Assembly: GCA_020186115.1 (NCBI GenBank) | Contig: WSYJ01000020.1 | Span: 87,983-151,982, forward strand | Length of the DNA: 64,000 nt | From: Histomonas meleagridis | Taxonomy: Eukaryota; Parabasalia; Tritrichomonadida; Dientamoebidae | Direction: 5' to 3' | Part shown: positions 60,521-64,000 of the stretch, in pieces | How the letters are laid out: every line of letters starts with the position of its first letter | Position numbering within the stretch: the stretch's first letter is position 1 | Notes under the pieces: model-generated | Seen by the model: the letters and a program-made list of their open reading frames with translations, nothing else | The model's database searches: none | What the model was told of the DNA's origin: nothing | Position numbers and translations under genes: made by a program

Positions 60521-61347
60521 ATTATAAATCATTGTATATGAATGTTTAATGAAATAAATGATTATAAATCATTGTTTATTAATATTTAATAAAATAAATG
60601 ATTATAAATCATTGTATATGAATGTTTAATTAATGATAATCATTATAAATCATTGTATATGAATGTTTAATTAATGATAATCATTATAAATCATTATTTA
60701 TCAATGATTGTAAATAATGTTATTCATAAATTATTGTAATTTAATGCTTATTAAAGAATATATTTTGTAGCTCATTGTTTGTCAATGCTTAATGTATATA
60801 ATTATTCTTATTTATTGATTATTCATTTAAATTATTTTGTTTTACAATGTCATTTTTTATTTGTTCAGAAAAAAAAAAAAAAAAAATGTAAAGTATTGAA
60901 ATTAAAATTGAATGAAATTATTTCTTCACAATTCCCACTTTTTGAACATGAATTCAATAATGCATAATGGACATCAAAAACATTTGCTAATAACACAATA
61001 TACATTTTGTATTTTGGCAAAAAAAAATACAGTAATATGTTTTAACATATGGAGAATTCGATTATACTATTTATTTTATAATATTTTATGATTATTTTCA
61101 AAATCGTTTTTTTTCCACGAATACTCATTATTATCTAATTCTATACTATTCATGAATAATCATATTGATATAGTTCTTACTATTGTTGAAATTATTCTAT
61201 TTTGTTAAGCTTTATTTTTTCGAAATTTTTTTTATCCAAAATTTTGGAAAAATGAGACGGTTATTTTACATCGAATTCAAAAAGTCGAAAATTGTGGGAA
61301 TAACCGTCCAAAAGTGGGTATGTTTTGGGTATGCTACCCAGACTCTC
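60521..61347. repeat. MULE right terminal inverted repeat
   Basis: Reverse-complement partner of 56190-57015. It contains the run of 18 A at 60870-60887 where the left arm has unrelated sequence of about the same length. Its outer end GGTATGCTACCCAGACTCTC abuts the target duplication. Confidence 0.85.
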
Positions 61348-61356
61348 GATATATTT

Positions 61357-62150
61357 ATTTCCTTATTCCAAAAAGTGACAAAATTCATTTTTTGGATAGT
61401 TTACATTAGACGATAACCACGACGGTAAAGACGATAGATGAGAAATTGAGAAGCCTCCTCGGGGATTACTTTAAGGGTTTTCACATATTATTGTATGGTT
61501 ATCAAAATGCTTAAATAAAATGATTCTTGATTTATTATATAGATGAATTTCAAAAATTTTTTGGAAAATGTATGAAATATCATGATATATTTCATTTGAT
61601 TATGTTAAATCATGATATCAAATTCTCTCCAAAATTAGGAAAATTTCACAGGCCAGTCTCGTCCATCATAAATATTTTGTCGTTCATATAACTCAACTTC
61701 TTGCTCAAATGATAATATTTCCTTCAACCTCATTTCCTTTGGTGTTCTTTTAACAGCTTACTACATTTCCATTCATTTTGAGACCACGATGTTGTCAGCC
61801 ACCACCCCAAGAGTTACACTTGCAATTGCTTTTCTGGTCCATTGGAGATTCACAACTTTTCCTCTAGCTATTCTTCTTGAAAAGGGATTTAGACTTTGTG
61901 ATAATATTGAATTATTCTTATAATGGTTCGAGCAATTTTTCTCTTCTCAGATAAATTCGTTCTTGTAATTGAACACACACACACACAGCGCTATGTGAGC
62001 TTCGTGCTACGCACTCGCTCCCACTCGCGCTACATAAACTAAAGGATGAACGGCTAAAATCGATTGAATTATCATAAATCGGTTGGTTTTGATTGAAAGT
62101 AATTAAATATATTTAAATTCATGATGACATTTATTTTTTAAAATGTGTGG
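61357..62150. other. AT-rich flank with a GC-rich (AC)n-linked patch
   Basis: No gene is supported. CCAAAAAGTG occurs at 61364-61373. Weak coding-like stretches near 61640-61960 are broken in all frames. An (AC)7-like run at 61972-61986 is followed by a 50-bp GC-rich patch (AGCGCTATGTGAGC through CACTCGCGCTACAT), reminiscent of the patch at 35427. Confidence 0.35.
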
Positions 62151-62156
62151 CATGAC

Positions 62157-62191
<35 letters not shown>

Positions 62192-62348
62192 AAAAGTTAT
62201 TAGCTAAAGGAAATTCGGAAAAGCTGAATGAGTTTCTCCATTTTAGTGATTTGACGTGAATATTGCATGTTTACTGGAGCTGATGATGATAACGGATGAG
62301 TTGTCGTTAATGCTATGTGGAAAGTTGTGTTTTCATTATTTTTTAACA

Positions 62349-62474
62349 CGACAAACTAACTAACTAACTAACTAACTAAAAAAGTTATTAGCTAAAGGAA
62401 ATTCGGAAAAGCTGAATGAGTTTCTCCATTTTAGTGATTTGACGTGAATATTGCATGTTTACTGGAGCTGATGA
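62349..62474. repeat. (ACTA)n-containing repeat, inner left copy
   Basis: Nearly identical to 62151-62285 over about 120 bp, apart from the number of ACTA units (five or six here, eight there) and the last bases. The 63 bp between the copies hold GATGAGTTGTCGTTAATGCT. The inner copy overlaps the 3' end of the minus-strand gene. Confidence 0.75.
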
Positions 62475-62655
62475 AAAATAAAGCTTGCATTTTACTGTTT
62501 CTTTGTGTAATATGTGGTTCTTTTTTCCTTTTCTTAAAATCGATCTTTTATCAAAGTGATTTTTAGTGTTATTCATCATTGAAAAGCTCCTTGTTGAAAC
62601 GTTAGTGTTGAAGTAATTGTTAAACATAGAACACAATTCAGAAACTTCAATTTCT

Positions 62656-63159
62656 TCATTCGGAATAGTTTTTTAAGAAATTCTCAAAAGTTGGTTTTGA
62701 ATCTTGAATTACAATTATTGAATCACTCTCTACATCTTCATCTACTTCCTCAACTAAAGGATCGGTAGATTTTTCAACATTGTCGTATTTTAACACTCCA
62801 GCAAATGATTTAGTTGCTATTAAATCTTCTTTTAGATAATTAACTCTTTCTGTAAATTCTTCATTCAAAAGTTCAGGAAGTGTATCAGTCAATGATTCAT
62901 TCAAACGAAACATTAAAGTTTCAGCATAAGTTTTCACAAGTTTTGAATTTGACATCGCATGAGCGTCAGGAATAATATTTATTTGTTTTTTGATGAAATT
63001 CGATATAAACAGATACATAATATCAATTAATCTATTAAATTTATTCTTAAATGTTGTTTCAATTAACATAAATTCAGAAGTTTTATTATTCTTGACCGAA
63101 AGAGTTATTGTAGTTAAAGCATTAATTAATCTTTGCGAAAATTTATCAAGAATTTGCAT
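62656..63159 (-). CDS. Unassigned gene of the candidate TIR element, downstream gene
   Basis: ATG 63159, 167 residues, helical and charged: MQILDKFSQRLINALTTITL, MLIETTFKNKFNRLIDIMYL and VEEVDEDVESDSIIVIQDSK. No known domain. Right at its end (TTCTTAAAAAACTATTCC, A6 run at about 62669-62674) a one-base shift would lead into a further open frame to 62388 (PNEEIEVSELCSMFNNYFNT, then DKRSILRKGKKNHILHKE), so the gene may be longer and broken. Only 7 bp separate it from the upstream gene, as in a transcription unit or a once-fused pair. Confidence 0.4.
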   Translation of the reverse strand: MQILDKFSQRLINALTTITLSVKNNKTSEFMLIETTFKNKFNRLIDIMYLFISNFIKKQINIIPDAHAMSNSKLVKTYAETLMFRLNESLTDTLPELLNEEFTERVNYLKEDLIATKSFAGVLKYDNVEKSTDPLVEEVDEDVESDSIIVIQDSKPTFENFLKNYSE

Positions 63160-63166
63160 CGCTCGC

Positions 63167-63700
63167 TTACCGTTTTTTATTTAAATATACGCTTTCAATT
63201 GTTTTAGAATAATCTTTATCTTTCGGACAAATGTTTTTGACTTTATTCACGAACAATTCGAAATACTCATCAATTAAATCTTGATGGTAATAATTAACGG
63301 TTTGATTTATGTATTCTGTCAAATTATCAATTACATTTTGATTACACCGAGGATATTTTTCTAGTTTTTTTCTTTCTTGAATTAAAAATTTCTGAAAATT
63401 TTCTGCTTTCTTCATATCTGATTCAATTAATTCAATTTCATTTTTGCAATTAGATATATATTGATCTTTGAGCATATCAGATGTTATAAATTCATTTTTA
63501 GATTTAAATATTTCACCCGGTATGTGTTGAATGTTATAATAAATTTGATTTATCATCTTTTCATATTCTTCTTTAGTATATTCTTTATGAAGATAATAAT
63601 TTCTTTTGATTTCTTGCTGATGTTCAACAACAAGTTTATTGATTTTGCTGTTAATGTATTTATTAATTTGTTCTTCTGATGTAAAATTAACAATCGCCAT
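63167..63700 (-). CDS. Unassigned coiled-coil gene of the candidate TIR element, upstream gene
   Basis: ATG 63700, 177 residues. Strongly helical with heptad-like stretches (NKYINSKINKLVVEHQQEIK; IELIESDMKKAENFQKFLIQ; ERKKLEKYPRCNQNVIDNLT). No catalytic motif, zinc ligand or membrane segment. An A19 run lies 17-35 bp upstream of the start. Together with its 3' neighbour it is the only cargo I see in the candidate element. I do not recognise it. Confidence 0.45.
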   Translation of the reverse strand: MAIVNFTSEEQINKYINSKINKLVVEHQQEIKRNYYLHKEYTKEEYEKMINQIYYNIQHIPGEIFKSKNEFITSDMLKDQYISNCKNEIELIESDMKKAENFQKFLIQERKKLEKYPRCNQNVIDNLTEYINQTVNYYHQDLIDEYFELFVNKVKNICPKDKDYSKTIESVYLNKKR

Positions 63701-64000
63701 TTAGCTCTTTATATACAAAAAAAAAAAAAAAAAAACTACTTTAAAATTAAACTTAATTTCATTTGTGAGTTTAGTCGAGTAAATCATCAATTTTCAAGTG
63801 ATTTCACATGAATGGAGAAACTCACGGAACAATTTTGAATTTCCTTTAGCTAGTTTCTTTTTTAGTTAGTTAGTTAGTTAGTTTGTCATGTATAAAAATA
63901 AATATTAATATCAGTTTTGCTTTTCAAAAAATTCTCTTTCAATTTCTGACTGTTATTTTCACATGATTCACATTTGCCGATGGCAAACTGCGACAAAGTC

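Larger units (their letters stand above)
56190..61347 (-). mobile_element. Mutator-like (MULE) element with 826-bp TIRs and 9-bp target duplication
   Basis: The element spans 5,158 bp. Both ends start GAGAGTCTGGGTAGCATACC. The flanking 9-mers GATAAATTT (56181-56189) and GATATATTT (61348-61356) match at 8 of 9 positions, as expected for the 9-bp duplications of MULEs. Terminal inverted repeats run 56190-57015 and 60521-61347. Inside are a 40-bp tandem array, the transposase gene on the minus strand (58251-59979), and AT-rich DNA without further genes (57470-58250 and 59980-60520). Confidence 0.85.
62151..63890 (-). mobile_element. Candidate small TIR element with two unassigned genes
   Basis: The left side has two direct copies (62151-62285 and 62349-62474) of a 130-bp repeat: ACAAACTAAC plus (ACTA)n, then AAAAAGTTATTAGCTAAAGG and AATGAGTTTCTCCATTTTAG. 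An inverted, diverged copy lies at 63797-63890 (CTTTAGCTAGTTTCTTTTTT, then (AGTT)n and TGTCATG). Between them two minus-strand genes lie head to tail. This is the layout of a DNA transposon, but there is no recognisable transposase and no clear target duplication. It may be a non-autonomous element or the end of a larger one beyond the window. Confidence 0.45.

Overview
The window looks like nuclear DNA of a parabasalid protist, most likely Tritrichomonas or a close relative of Trichomonas. The sequence is strongly AT-rich. Genes use the standard code, have no obvious introns and are closely packed, with AACGTT/TCA-type motifs just upstream of several starts. The family mix also fits: an ankyrin protein family with a long helical N-terminal region (DUF3447-like), a CK1 kinase, a Maverick/Polinton, mariner, pogo-like, Mutator-like and P-like elements, and tyrosine recombinases. 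The species call is an inference from gene content.

Region 1 (1-21.4 kb) is a normal housekeeping block. In order it holds: the end of a TPR protein; an MLF-like protein; a membrane-anchored glycoside-hydrolase-like protein; a SANT-domain protein; a TPR protein; a polytopic membrane protein; a DENN-domain protein with 12 tandem IQ-like repeats; an AAAP amino-acid transporter; a helical-repeat protein; a CK1-family kinase sharing a 79-bp divergent promoter with a histone-fold protein; a UAS/UBX protein; the phenylalanyl-tRNA synthetase beta chain; and Mediator subunit 4. Most are intact, which contrasts with the rest of the window.

Region 2 (21.4-35.9 kb) is a graveyard of DNA transposons. 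It has relics of a P-like transposase family, two tyrosine-recombinase (Crypton-like) pseudogenes, a mariner copy (TIRs, TA duplication) nested in the second of them, a short TIR element, a pogo-like element with perfect 30-bp TIRs, several GC-rich hairpins and a perfect 30-bp palindrome.

Region 3 (35.9-46.6 kb) is a decayed Maverick/Polinton. It carries a protein-primed family B DNA polymerase, a packaging ATPase with a stop inside its P-loop, a retroviral-type integrase, an intact phage-like histidine-rich fibre protein, several unassigned conserved-looking ORFs, and a separate chromodomain protein with different base composition. A P-like transposase fragment abuts the polymerase.

Region 4 (47.9-54.6 kb) holds two convergent ankyrin genes. 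Their N-terminal parts are open, but the ankyrin repeats downstream are each separated by about 80 bp of AT-rich sequence. On the minus strand the spacing is exactly 170 bp over most of 15 units. This is the most unusual structure in the window: either an array of tiny non-canonical introns or a satellite-like decayed array.

Region 5 (54.7-64 kb) has a second pogo-like element, a 5.16-kb Mutator-like element (826-bp TIRs, 9-bp target duplication, FLYWCH and MULE domains), and at the end a candidate small TIR element with two unassigned genes between (ACTA)n-containing repeats.

Limits: all calls are by eye from translations and motifs. No database search was run. Several single frameshifts lie in A/T homopolymers and could be assembly errors.
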